64,000 nucleotides of DNA from assembly GCF_001953745.1 (NCBI RefSeq), contig NZ_LWLN01000001.1, positions 1,240,001 through 1,304,000 on the forward strand. Reading direction: 5' to 3'. The stretch comes from Natrinema saccharevitans (GTDB taxonomy: Archaea > Halobacteriota > Halobacteria > Halobacteriales > Natrialbaceae). The notes below the pieces were generated by a model. It was not told the DNA's origin and did no database searches. It saw nothing but the letters and a program-made list of their open reading frames with translations. Shown here one piece after another: positions 39,385-47,313 of this stretch. Each line of letters starts with the position of its first letter. The stretch's first letter is position 1. A program made the translations under genes and the position numbers.

Positions 39385-39459
39385 GCTCCGTTGGTGTAGT
39401 CCGGCCAATCATTTCGGCCTTTCGAGCCGATGACCTGGGTTCAAATCCCAGACGGAGCA
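39385..39459 (+). tRNA. tRNA-Glu (anticodon TTC)
   Basis: 75 nt. The acceptor GCTCCGT pairs with ACGGAGC and the discriminator is A. The D-arm GTGT-AGTCCGGCC, the anticodon arm TCGGC-CTTTCGA-GCCGA (anticodon TTC), and the T-arm CTGGG-TTCAAAT-CCCAG are all intact. It reads GAA/GAG codons, in heavy demand in an acidic halophile proteome. A hairpin of 8-base arms (TTTTCGGC and GCCGAAAA, 39461-39490) follows at once. The last 22 bases recur at 39550-39571. Confidence 0.95.
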
Positions 39460-39460
39460 C

Positions 39461-39490
39461 TTTTCGGCGAACAAATCCGTGAGCCGAAAA
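39461..39490 (+). terminator. Hairpin after tRNA-Glu
   Basis: TTTTCGGC (39461-39468) pairs with GCCGAAAA (39483-39490) around a 14-base loop directly after the tRNA. It is a plausible transcript-end structure or a processing signal; no long T-run follows it on the plus strand. Confidence 0.5.
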
Positions 39491-39549
39491 TGCGGCCCTT
39501 GATTTGAATCAGACCAGTCGCGCGCAGCGTAGCGAGCACGTCTGGGCGT

Positions 39550-39571
39550 GGTTCAAATCCCAGACGGAGCA
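39550..39571 (+). repeat. Duplicated 3' end of tRNA-Glu (att-like)
   Basis: These 22 bases equal the tRNA tail at 39438-39459 and, like it, run into a T-rich flank. Between the two lie 90 bases including the tRNA hairpin and no gene. Such tRNA-tail duplications are left by integrases that use tRNA genes, so this may be an attachment-site scar or an empty attR. Confidence 0.6.
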
Positions 39572-39643
39572 TTTTCCGACGGCCGAATTCCGGAGTCCCG
39601 ACTATGGATCGGGAACTGCCGCCCTAATACGTGAGAACTGGCC

Positions 39644-39961
39644 TCACTCGAGCTTCCGGAAGCAGTTGTGGCAGTACGACGCGACCGGGTCGTTGTCCGC
39701 GGCACAGACGTCACACTGGTCGTCGCGAGTCGTCGACGGGCGGGATTCGGACGGGGACGCGAAGCGTCGTTTCTGGGGGTCAGTGTACGCGTCGAGAACG
39801 TCGCCCCACGTGACTGCCGGATCGGGACAGCCCGCACGATCGCTCGCACGCGAAACCAGCGAACTGCGTTGCAGTCGGCCGAGTCCGCGCCAGAGTCCCA
39901 GAAAGCAAAGCGACGGGAGCAGACAGAGCGAGAGGACCGTTCCCAGGAGGACGAGGCTCAT
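39644..39961 (-). CDS. Membrane-anchored zinc-ribbon protein
   Basis: 105 residues from ATG 39961. One N-terminal membrane helix (SLVLLGTVLSLCLLPSLCFL) is followed by a linker with RASDRAGCPDPAVTWGDVLDAYTDP. The C-terminal zinc ribbon DQCDVCAAD...YCHNCFRKLE has two Cys-X2-Cys pairs. Domains of this kind (DUF7577-like) are widespread in haloarchaea; no ligand or partner is known. It lies between the tRNA scar and a truncated protease-like gene. Confidence 0.75.
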   Translation of the reverse strand: MSLVLLGTVLSLCLLPSLCFLGLWRGLGRLQRSSLVSRASDRAGCPDPAVTWGDVLDAYTDPQKRRFASPSESRPSTTRDDQCDVCAADNDPVASYCHNCFRKLE

Positions 39962-40099
39962 AGGGAACGGTTCGTCTCGCTCACCGTAACCGCACTCGTG
40001 GAATGGTCCACGAGTCATATACGCCACCACGGATCCCGTGGGACGAGCCGTGTGGCCGCCCGAGTGACGGCTCACGGCCAGCCGACCGAACCCCCACGG

Positions 40100-40483
40100 C
40101 TACTCGGCGTTCGCGGTGGTGTTTCGCAGTTCGCAGTCGACGTAGAACCCGTCCAGCAGACCGCTTCCGAACAGGACCTCGCCCGTGTACGGCTGGCGGT
40201 CGTCCACGTCGACCAACACGACTCGAGGGGCCCGATCGACGCTTCGGACGTCGACGCTGATCGCGACGATGTCGCGGCGCTCGGCGCTGCCGCCGGACCT
40301 GACGATCACGTCGTCGATCGCGCCGGTGCTGCCGATCCGCTCGAGGAGGGGGTCGCCGGTAGTTGTCCGGTCCGCCCCGGTGTCGGCCTTCGCGACGACC
40401 GTTTCGGTCGCGTCGGTGCCGCTGACTGCGACCGTCTCGAGGCGGCCGACGACCGGTTTGGCTGGCTCTGTTATACCGATCGG
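40100..40483 (-). pseudogene. Retropepsin-like (RimB/DUF785-type) aspartyl protease, 5'-truncated
   Basis: The minus-strand frame is open for 127 codons after TAA 40484-40486 and ends in TAG. It contains VVGRLETVAVSG, then the aspartyl-protease-like motif AKADTGADRTTT, VRSGGSAERRDIVAISVDV and a VLVDVDDRQPYTGEVLFGSG end. This is the pattern of the DUF785 'ATP-dependent zinc protease' domain linked in bacteria to the RimK glutamate ligase. No ATG, GTG or TTG lies in the frame before the domain, and an 86-bp repeat starts 13 nt upstream of that stop codon. It is probably a gene with its start removed. Confidence 0.65.
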
Positions 40484-40498
40484 TTAGGAATGACGCCA

Positions 40499-40584
40499 CT
40501 ATAGTAGCCACTGAACGTCATTGCACACCTGATCGCACGACAGCGCTGCGATCAGTGTGTAACTCGTTGCAGCGGCTACTATAG
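40499..40584 (+). repeat. 86-bp palindromic dispersed element, copy B
   Basis: Same length and order as copies A (reverse) and C, with outer arms CTATAGTAGCC and GGCTACTATAG. In the inner stem a C-G pair of copy C is a T-A pair here, so both sides changed together. It lies between the truncated protease-like gene (whose frame begins just to the left) and the Lrp regulator. Confidence 0.9.
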
Positions 40585-40669
40585 AGCGTACCTGTCCGTC
40601 GAAGGCGCGGGGAGCGCCGGGGAGTCGTCGGAACGGTCGCGTTTTCGTCCTGTGGGTGGACAGGGGAGA

Positions 40670-40695
40670 GTCGAAACCGTCAGTGTCGAAACACT
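40670..40695. promoter_or_regulatory. Direct and inverted repeats upstream of the Lrp gene
   Basis: GTCGAAAC occurs at 40670-40677 and 40685-40692, and AGTGT-CGAA-ACACT forms a small palindrome at 40682-40695. They lie about 75-95 nt upstream of the Lrp start and could be operators; this is weak evidence. Confidence 0.3.
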
Positions 40696-40764
40696 CGCTC
40701 TCTCGCGCCAGAGAGAAGTTGCTATCCGTAAACTCCTAATATAAGCAGCCGTTTAGATCAACCA

Positions 40765-41229
40765 ATGACGTACGAGAATCTGGATTCCGATCTGGTAAAC
40801 GAACTGCTCGACGACGGCCGCTCGAGTCTCCGCAGCCTCGCGGAGGAACTCGACGTCTCCGTGACGACCGTTTCGAACCACCTCTCGGACCTCGAAGACG
40901 AGGGCGTGATCGAGGGGTACACGCCCAAGATCGATTACGACGCGGTCGGCTACGACGTGACTGCGGTCATGCAACTCAGGGCAGAGGGGAACGCCCTTCC
41001 CGAGATCACGGAGACGCTGAAAGACCACCGACAGATGATCTCCGTCTACGAGGTCACGGGTGACTACGACGTGATCGCCATCGGGAAGTTCAAAGACACC
41101 GACGACATGAACGACCAGATCAAGCAGTTGATCACCGACCCGGACATCAACCAGTCGAGTACCAGTATCGTCCTCAACGCCGTGTGTGAGAACGAGCAGT
41201 TCGAACTCGAGACGGACGGGGACAGCTAA
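40765..41229 (+). CDS. Lrp/AsnC family transcriptional regulator
   Basis: 154 residues: a helix-turn-helix ([27 protein letters not shown]), then the RAM ligand/dimer domain ([54 protein letters not shown]). Such regulators control amino-acid genes such as glutamine synthetase or aspartate aminotransferase in haloarchaea. The promoter CTAATATAAGC about 28 nt before the start suggests a leaderless message. It stands alone; direct repeats at 40670-40695 may be its sites. Confidence 0.9.
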   Translation: MTYENLDSDLVNELLDDGRSSLRSLAEELDVSVTTVSNHLSDLEDEGVIEGYTPKIDYDAVGYDVTAVMQLRAEGNALPEITETLKDHRQMISVYEVTGDYDVIAIGKFKDTDDMNDQIKQLITDPDINQSSTSIVLNAVCENEQFELETDGDS

Positions 41230-41265
41230 CGGTCTACTGCGGCCCGGGACTGTCTGCATCGATCG

Positions 41266-42347
41266 GTGACTGCTCTCGCTCGCGGTCCCGCTGACGCGTC
41301 GTCACGGCAATCTGCCCGGGGAGGTCGCAAGCGGCGCTGCGGGCGGTCTCGCCGGATAGGCGAGGCGGTACGTGCCGGACTGACCGGCACGCTGGACGGC
41401 GCGCTACTGGCCGAGGAACTGGCGGGACTCGAGGGGGGTTTCGAGCGGGTGCCCCAGCTGGCGTCGATGGGGGTCCCCGAGTGGGGGGGCGTCGGCCTAT
41501 CAGGAGCTGACGACGCCCGCGTGGACGATCAACGACCACCTCGCGGAGGTCGAATTCTTCGCGAGTGCCGAGGAGGCTCTGCCGGCCTGTACCCCCGATC
41601 ACATCGAGGAGTACTCAGCACGTCAACACGTTCTCCCTGCCGCTGTACGACGATATCGACAGCGCCGAGTGGATGATGCCCCACCTCACCGGCGGGACCA
41701 ACCCCCAGCCGAGTTCTTTCGATCCCAACACCCGGACGATGGTCGTCAAGGGGGCCAACGAGCCGATGGCGCTGTCGTGGTACGAAGAGGAGTACGAGGT
41801 CGGTGAGGGGTACATGGGCATGGATATCGTCGGCGGAGACCCACCCGAGGATATCGAGGAACCCGACGAGCCGCCCCTCGACGCCGAGGGCGAGGACCCA
41901 CACCTCGAGGCGGGAGTCGACGAGGGGGACGGCGACGACGCCGAAACCGCGGCCGACGGGGACGGCGACGCGTCGGGCCGTCCCGCCTATCCGCCGGAGT
42001 GGAACGGTACGATCGGCGTCATCGCCGGCATCGATCCCTACACCGGGGACGTGAAGTGGCAGGAGTGGTGCGACCGGTCCAACTACCATCCCCGCGGCGG
42101 GTCCTTTACCACGCCGATCAGGCTGGCCTTCGCGGGCACGCCCAACGGCGTGATGGCCGCCTACGACGTCGAGTCGGGCGACCGCCTCGCCGAGTTCGAG
42201 GTCGGCGACCACGGCGTCGACGGCGCGCCGATGTCCTGGGTCGACCCCCACGAGGAGAAACAGTACGCCGCGATGCCCGCCGGCGGCGGCCACCACACCG
42301 ACGTCGAACTGAGGACCACGCTGGCCGTCTTCTCGCTCGAGATCTGA
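41266..42347 (+). pseudogene. Frameshifted PQQ-propeller protein with upstream fragments
   Basis: From about 41610 one frame encodes a PQQ-type beta-propeller end (PLYDDIDSAEWMMPHLTGG, GTNPQPSSFDPNTRTMVVKGAN, a long acidic insert, GVIAGIDPYTGDVKWQEW, LAFAGTPNGVMAAYDVESG) to the stop at 42347, about 245 residues. No start codon precedes it, because two shorter reading-frame pieces (41370-41510 and 41505-41620, including TINDHLAEVEFFASAEEALP) from an unrecognised protein lead into it. I read this as a decayed quinoprotein dehydrogenase joined to an unrelated remnant. An intact quinoprotein gene lies just downstream. Confidence 0.65.
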
Positions 42348-42424
42348 GGGGCCGGCCGGCTTTTTTCGCGCGCGGACGGAATCGCGAGCGACCGCGTCGG
42401 CGCCCGGCGTCGCGTCCGACGCGA

Positions 42425-44380
42425 TCAGTGTTCGGATCGCTGTTGGGGGACGATCCGGTAGACCGCGCCGTCGTCTTCCTCGATGGACGGCGTCGCCGAC
42501 GTCAGGACGTAGAGTTCGCCGGCGTCGTCGCGGCCGAAGCCGTAGACGAATCGGTTCATGGCCCCGTCGGACGCGACCGGCTCGCCGTCGTCCTCCTCAC
42601 CGTCGCCGTCGTCCGCTTCGTCGCCGCCGTCGTCGCCTCCGCTCGCGGTCTCGACCTCGAGTTCCTCGATCGGCCAGCGCCCGCCCTCGCTCTCGGCTTC
42701 CCCGCTGTCAGCCTCGTCGCCGCCGTCGTCTTCCCCGGTGTCCGTCTCGACCGCCGCGTTCTCCTCGAGCCACTCGGTCGGCGGGCGGGCGGCGAACAGC
42801 CGGCCGGGGCTCTGGCCGTCCCGGCTCCAGTCGCCGAAGACGTAGGTGCCGGCGAGGGCGTCGACTGCCTCGCCCTCGTAGAGGAAGCCGCCGATCACGG
42901 AGACGCCGACCGGCTCCCCGTCGGCCTCGTGGGGGTACTCGAGGACCGGATCGAGCAGCGGCTCGCCCCCGCGGACCGACTCGGGGGTCTCCGCCGGACA
43001 CTCCGCGGGCGGCTCCGTCGGCGACTCGGTGCTGAAACAGTGGGTCCCTTCCCTGACGTTCCAGCCGTAGTTGCCGCCGCGTTCGACGTGGTTGACCTCC
43101 TCGAACAGCTCCTGACCGACGTCAGCCGCGAGGATCGCCCCCTCGCCGGTGAGGGTCATCCCCCACGGGTTGCGCAGTCCCCACGCGTAGTACTCGTCGC
43201 GGTGGCCCTCAGCGTCGACCAGCGGGTTGTCGTCGGGGACGCCGTAGGCGCGCTCGTCGCCCTCGTCGGCGGCGTCGCCGCCTCCGTCTCGGGACGTCTC
43301 CGACGTCCCGCCGTCCACATCGATCCGGAGAATGCCACCTAGTAGGTTCTCCTCGGTGTCCTGTCCGTTCCCGCCCTCGTTCTCGTCGTACCAGTCCTCG
43401 ACGTGTCCCTCGCCCGAATCGTTGGCCCCGCCGCCGTCGCCGGTGGCGACGTAGAGATAGCCGTCCGGGCCGAACGCGATCGGCCCCGCGTTGTGGTTGA
43501 ACTGCGGCTCCGGTATCTCGAGGAGCCGTCGTTCGGAGTCGGGATCGGCGCTCGCGTGGTCGTCGTCCGCCGTCCGGAACTCCGAGAGGACGAACGCGTG
43601 ATCGTACCCCTCGGGCGCGTCCTCGGTGGGCGGTGCGCTGTAGCGGACGAAAAACCGGCCGTTCTCTGCGAAGTCGGGATGGAAGGCCAGTCCGAGCAGG
43701 CCGCGCTCGTCGAACCCCTCGCGGAGGTCGACCAGTCGGTCCGAGACGTCGAGGAACGGCTCGGACGCGAGGCCGTCCTCGCCGTGGACGGAGATCGTGC
43801 CGGTCTGGTCGACGACGAACCGGCGGTCGGCGTCCTCGTCGGCCGTCTCGAGCGTGATCGGGTTGGCGAACCCGTCGGCGACGGACTCGAGGCCGACGGT
43901 CGGTCCCTCGCCGATCGGCGGGCCGTCGTCGGTCGCCGCCTCGTCGCCGCCGTCGCCGCTCCCCACGAGTTCGATTTCGCCCGTCATCGAGGGGCGATGC
44001 GGGCCACAGAAGTACTCGACCATTCCCTCCTCGGCGGTGAACTCGACGGTCTGGGTCTCGCCCGAACTGGCCACGAGATCCGTCTCGACGAGTCGCTCGT
44101 CGTTCTCGTCGACGATGACGAAGTTGTGGGCCGCGCCGTCCAGGTTCTCCCACGTGAGGGTGTACTCCTGACCCGCCTCGAGTCGGAGGGTCGGGTTCCG
44201 CTCGTCGGCGATCTCGTCGGGCGCTTGCCCGACCCAGCTACTGACTCGACCGCCGAGTTCGAGTTCGCTCGGGAGCGACTCCTGTCCCAGCGCCGTCGAC
44301 GCGACGCCGGCCAGGGAAAGCGCCGCCGATGCTCTGAGGAGCCGCCGCCTCGAGAACGCGTGATCGTCGTTCCGTGTCAT
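42425..44380 (-). CDS. Cupredoxin-PQQ sugar dehydrogenase fusion, Tat-exported
   Basis: 651 residues from ATG 44380. A Tat signal (FSRRRLLRASAALSLAGVAS) is followed by a plastocyanin-like domain with the copper ligands His (AAHNF), Cys (YFCGPH), His and Met (SMTG) at about 85-135. Then comes a soluble glucose dehydrogenase-type beta propeller (GLLGLAFHPDFAENGRFFVRY, FNHNAGPIAFGPDGYLYVATGDGGG, GGNGQDTEENLLGGILRIDV). PQQ is the expected cofactor, and the fused copper site could accept its electrons. Long acidic Asp/Glu/Gly inserts make it larger than non-halophile relatives. Substrate unknown; aldoses or lipid alcohols are typical. Confidence 0.88.
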   Translation of the reverse strand: MTRNDDHAFSRRRLLRASAALSLAGVASTALGQESLPSELELGGRVSSWVGQAPDEIADERNPTLRLEAGQEYTLTWENLDGAAHNFVIVDENDERLVETDLVASSGETQTVEFTAEEGMVEYFCGPHRPSMTGEIELVGSGDGGDEAATDDGPPIGEGPTVGLESVADGFANPITLETADEDADRRFVVDQTGTISVHGEDGLASEPFLDVSDRLVDLREGFDERGLLGLAFHPDFAENGRFFVRYSAPPTEDAPEGYDHAFVLSEFRTADDDHASADPDSERRLLEIPEPQFNHNAGPIAFGPDGYLYVATGDGGGANDSGEGHVEDWYDENEGGNGQDTEENLLGGILRIDVDGGTSETSRDGGGDAADEGDERAYGVPDDNPLVDAEGHRDEYYAWGLRNPWGMTLTGEGAILAADVGQELFEEVNHVERGGNYGWNVREGTHCFSTESPTEPPAECPAETPESVRGGEPLLDPVLEYPHEADGEPVGVSVIGGFLYEGEAVDALAGTYVFGDWSRDGQSPGRLFAARPPTEWLEENAAVETDTGEDDGGDEADSGEAESEGGRWPIEELEVETASGGDDGGDEADDGDGEEDDGEPVASDGAMNRFVYGFGRDDAGELYVLTSATPSIEEDDGAVYRIVPQQRSEH

Positions 44381-44629
44381 AGTGATCAGCACGCCGGGTA
44401 GCGATCCGCACCCGACCGCGTACTGGATATCGAGGTCTCGATAACGCGCAATAAACCGGTCCGATCGTTCCCCGCTCAAGAGCGACTTGGGTGACTCGAG
44501 CGGTTCCAACACCGGCTTGCTGTCGCCTAACTGGTTGTTTCGGTTCGCCCGAACTCGGTCGTATGTCGTTACTATGCCCCGAGGAACTGGGAATCGCGAC
44601 CGTTCGGCCGTCCCGTGGCGGTTCACCGG

Positions 44630-44877
44630 TCACAGGTAGTTCGCGACCCAGTAGGCAGCGGAGAGCCCACACAGCGGGAGGCCGCCGACGCGGGCGACGC
44701 GGCCGCGGGCGAGCATGGCGGCGCGACGAGCGGACAAGCACCGAGAAACGGCCAGTGGACCGTCAGCACGTCCCCGCCGGTCCCGATCGGTTGCACCGCG
44801 GCGACGATGCCGGCGTTGGCGGTCACGTAGAAGACCGTGCTGCCGATCACGTTGTCGACCGCCAGCGCCGGCCGGTT
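44630..44877 (-). pseudogene. Remnant of a Na+/Ca2+ exchanger-family protein
   Basis: One frame reads ALAVDNVIGSTVFYVTANAGIVAAVQPI, like the conserved helix and loop of cation/Ca2+ exchangers. It then runs to a GDVLTVHWPFL stretch and a frame break, after which another frame reads GRVARVGGLPLCGLSAAYWVA and stops at 44630. The N-terminal half is missing. It is a decayed, frameshifted gene. Confidence 0.55.
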
Positions 44878-44900
44878 CCGCCGGACGGATTCGACGGTGA

Positions 44901-45107
44901 CGCGAGGTCCGGGAGAGAGACGAACGCCGCGGCTACGCCGAGGCCGGCTCCTCGTTTACGATCTCCGCCTCGGAGTGGGAGCTCCCCTTCGAGTACGACG
45001 ACCCGGTCGAAGTCGAGATCGAGGTCGCAGACCAGCGCGACCGGGAACTCGAGGTCGAACTCGAGTTTACGGCACCGGCGGGCGGCGAGGACCTCTCGGT
45101 CCGATAA
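44901..45107 (+). pseudogene. C-terminal fragment of an unknown protein
   Basis: After TGA 44898-44900 a 68-codon frame reads SSFTISASEWELPFEYDDPVE, EIEVADQRDRELEVELEF and ends GGEDLSVR, with no start codon. The composition (acidic, alternating beta pattern) is that of haloarchaeal soluble proteins. I cannot name the family; it is probably a truncated end. Confidence 0.4.
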
Positions 45108-45118
45108 CCGCCGGCGGT

Positions 45119-45670
45119 TCAGTCGGCCTCGAGCAGCCCGCCCTGTGCCAGCGCGTCTCGGAGGTTTCGCCACTCCTCTGGCGAGTGCCAGCCCCAGCCG
45201 TGACGCCGGACCCCCTCGCTCGCGGCGAAGCGATCGATCGCCCGCTCGAAGGTCCTGGCGAGGCGGTCGGCCGACCCGTCGGTGTCGGTCGCGGCCGTCC
45301 GAGCGATCGACTCGGGCGCGCACACGGCCTTCGCCCAGTCCGCCAGCGCCGTCTCGAGGAACGCCGCGAAGCGGTCCCGTTCCCGTCGGAGGAGGCCTTC
45401 CGCCGCGATCAGCGCCGGTCCGTACGCCGGGTAGGCCGCCGACACCGCGAGGGCATCGACGGTTCGGCCCGCCGACTCGAGCCGGGCGGGATCGGACGCC
45501 ATCCCCGTCACCGCGTCGACGTCGCCCGAGCGGGCGGATCGGTGAGCGCCGGGGCGGCAATCGATATCGACGCTCGAGCGGTCCGACCCCGATCCGTCGA
45601 ACGGCCGTTGACGGTCCGAAACTGACGAACAGAGCGTTCTGACGCCGCTCAGAACGCGTCGGTATTCCAA
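45119..45670 (-). pseudogene. Truncated ABC-transporter substrate-binding protein (NMT1/THI5-like)
   Basis: The frame (183 codons) ends in a stretch typical of the C-terminal lobe of THI5/NMT1 substrate-binding proteins: LAVSAAYPAYGPALIAAEGLL, FAAFLETALADWAKAV, and helices up to RNLRDALAQGGLLEAD. The first 50 residues are Arg/Ser-rich and not like a signal or ligand domain, and the lobe that holds the substrate is missing. No permease or ATPase genes are adjacent. It is most likely a gene fragment. Confidence 0.55.
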
Positions 45671-45705
45671 AAGCTATTAATGCGGCGGTGTGGCCGTAGT
45701 CGGCA

Positions 45706-45966
45706 ATGGACCAGACCCATCATATAGCGGCCGATACTGACGCGGTACACGAACGGATCGTCGCCGGTATCGCGGCGCTCGAGGGAGTCGATCCGACGGC
45801 GTTACCCCCGCTTTTCGACGCGGTCGATCCCGATGCGCTCACGGCGCTTTTCGCGACCACCGAATCGGGCGGTCGCCGGTCCGGTCACGTCGGCTTCACG
45901 TACGCGGGCCACGAGGTCCGCATCGAGTTCGACGAACGCGACGACCCCGTCGTGACGATCGATTGA
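45706..45966 (+). CDS. HalOD1 output-domain protein
   Basis: 86 residues matching HalOD1 (haloarchaeal output domain 1): DAVHERIVAGIAALEGVDPTALPPLFDAVDPDALTALF, then GHVGFTYAGHEVRIEF and a final strand. HalOD1 is a small domain found as the output of haloarchaeal two-component systems or alone. No histidine kinase or receiver is adjacent. Its molecular action is unknown. Confidence 0.9.
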   Translation: MDQTHHIAADTDAVHERIVAGIAALEGVDPTALPPLFDAVDPDALTALFATTESGGRRSGHVGFTYAGHEVRIEFDERDDPVVTID

Positions 45967-46079
45967 CCGCCGGGTCCCGACGTGCGGCCGATCGGATCGA
46001 CTCCGCGGTGCCGGGCTCGGTTCCGACGCGATTCGGTTCGAACGAAGACTAATAGACCGTCGGCGGATAGCTCCCCGCA

Positions 46080-46853
46080 ATGGCACGACTCGACCGGCTC
46101 ACCGTGTATCCGGTGAAGGGACTGGACGGCATCGAACTCGAGGCGGCCGCGGTCCGCGAGGGAGGGACGCTCGCCCACGACAGGGAGTTCGCCCTGTTCG
46201 ACGCCGACGGCGAGGTCGTAAACGGGAAGCGGACCGACCGCGTCCACGACCTCGAGACCGACTACGAGCCGTCGACGGCGACGCTGTCGGTGACGGCACC
46301 GGACGGCGATCGCCGGCGGTTCGACCTCGAGGCGGACCGCGAGGCCGCCGCGGCCTGGTTCGGCGACTTTTTCGATGCTGACCTGTCGCTCGAGCGCGAC
46401 GCGTCGCTGGGGTTCGTCGACCGCCGCGAGATGGGGCCGTCGGTGATCAGCACGGCGACGCTCGAGACCGTCGCCTCGTGGTTCGACGGGACGACCGTCG
46501 ACGGCGTCCGGCGGCGGCTCAGGGCCAACGTCGAGATCGGCGGCGTCGACCCCTTCTGGGAGGACCGGTTCGTCGGCGAGGACGCCCCGGCGTTCGAGGT
46601 CGGCGACGTTCGATTCGAGGGCGTCACGCCCTGTGGCCGCTGTGTCGTCCCCCAGCGCGATCCAGATACCGGCGAGCCGACCGACGGGTTCCGGCAGCGG
46701 TTCGTCGAAAAGCGCGAAGCGACGTTCCCCGACTGGGCTGACCGGGACGCGTTCGATCACTACTACACACTGATGATCATCGCGCGCGTTCCCGAGCGCG
46801 ACCGCGGCTGCACCCTCACGGTCGGCGAGCCGGTCGAAACCGGTCGTCAGTGA
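46080..46853 (+). CDS. MOSC domain protein
   Basis: 257 residues. It begins with the MOSC N-terminal barrel (LDRLTVYPVKGLDGIELEAAAV, HDREFALFDADGEVVNGKR). The MOSC core from about 130 contains the Cys in the VTPCGRCVVPQRDPDTGE motif, which handles sulfur or a molybdenum-bound ligand in relatives such as mARC and YiiM. The reaction may be reduction of N-hydroxylated or sulfur-containing compounds, but only the fold is certain. The stop overlaps the next gene's stop by 7 nt (convergent). Confidence 0.9.
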   Translation: MARLDRLTVYPVKGLDGIELEAAAVREGGTLAHDREFALFDADGEVVNGKRTDRVHDLETDYEPSTATLSVTAPDGDRRRFDLEADREAAAAWFGDFFDADLSLERDASLGFVDRREMGPSVISTATLETVASWFDGTTVDGVRRRLRANVEIGGVDPFWEDRFVGEDAPAFEVGDVRFEGVTPCGRCVVPQRDPDTGEPTDGFRQRFVEKREATFPDWADRDAFDHYYTLMIIARVPERDRGCTLTVGEPVETGRQ

Positions 46854-47176
46854 TCGATACCGGGCCGCTGGAACGTCGTCTCGGCGTCCGATCGAGCCCC
46901 GGTCTCCGCCTCGAGGGCATCCTCGAGTTCCCTCGCGGCCAGCAGTTCGTTGCGGTCGGGTTCGCCGGGCCGGTAGAAGTAGTAGGTATCCGCACAGCCG
47001 GCGACCAGCTCCGAGAGCGGCCGGTCCTCGTCGTGGACGACCGAGACGAGATCGCCGGTCACCGCGATCAGGACCGCGTCGTCGGGTTTGTAGAGGGCGT
47101 CCCGAAGTTCGCCCGCGGTACTGTCGTCCGGTAGCTCGAGGGTGACGCCGTCGACGGTCGCCCAGCGCGTCTCCAT
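46847..47176 (-). CDS. Small acidic conserved-type protein, function unknown
   Basis: 109 residues with a beta-rich start (WATVDGVTLELPDDSTAGELRDALY, then VLIAVTGDLVSVVHDEDRPL), ubiquitin-like in shape. The rest is hydrophilic with an AETTFQRPGI end. It converges on the MOSC gene with a 7-nt overlap of the two 3' ends. I do not recognise a family. Confidence 0.6.
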   Translation of the reverse strand: METRWATVDGVTLELPDDSTAGELRDALYKPDDAVLIAVTGDLVSVVHDEDRPLSELVAGCADTYYFYRPGEPDRNELLAARELEDALEAETGARSDAETTFQRPGIDH

Positions 47177-47313
47177 ACCCGTCCGTTCAGGGTGGAGTCG
47201 TTATACGGTTGTGCGCGCAGAACCATGCCGGTGCCGACTCCGGGTCGGGGAGTCGGATCGATCCCCCGCACGGCCAGTGCGATAAAGTAGGGGCCGACGA
47301 GAGGGTCGGTGTG

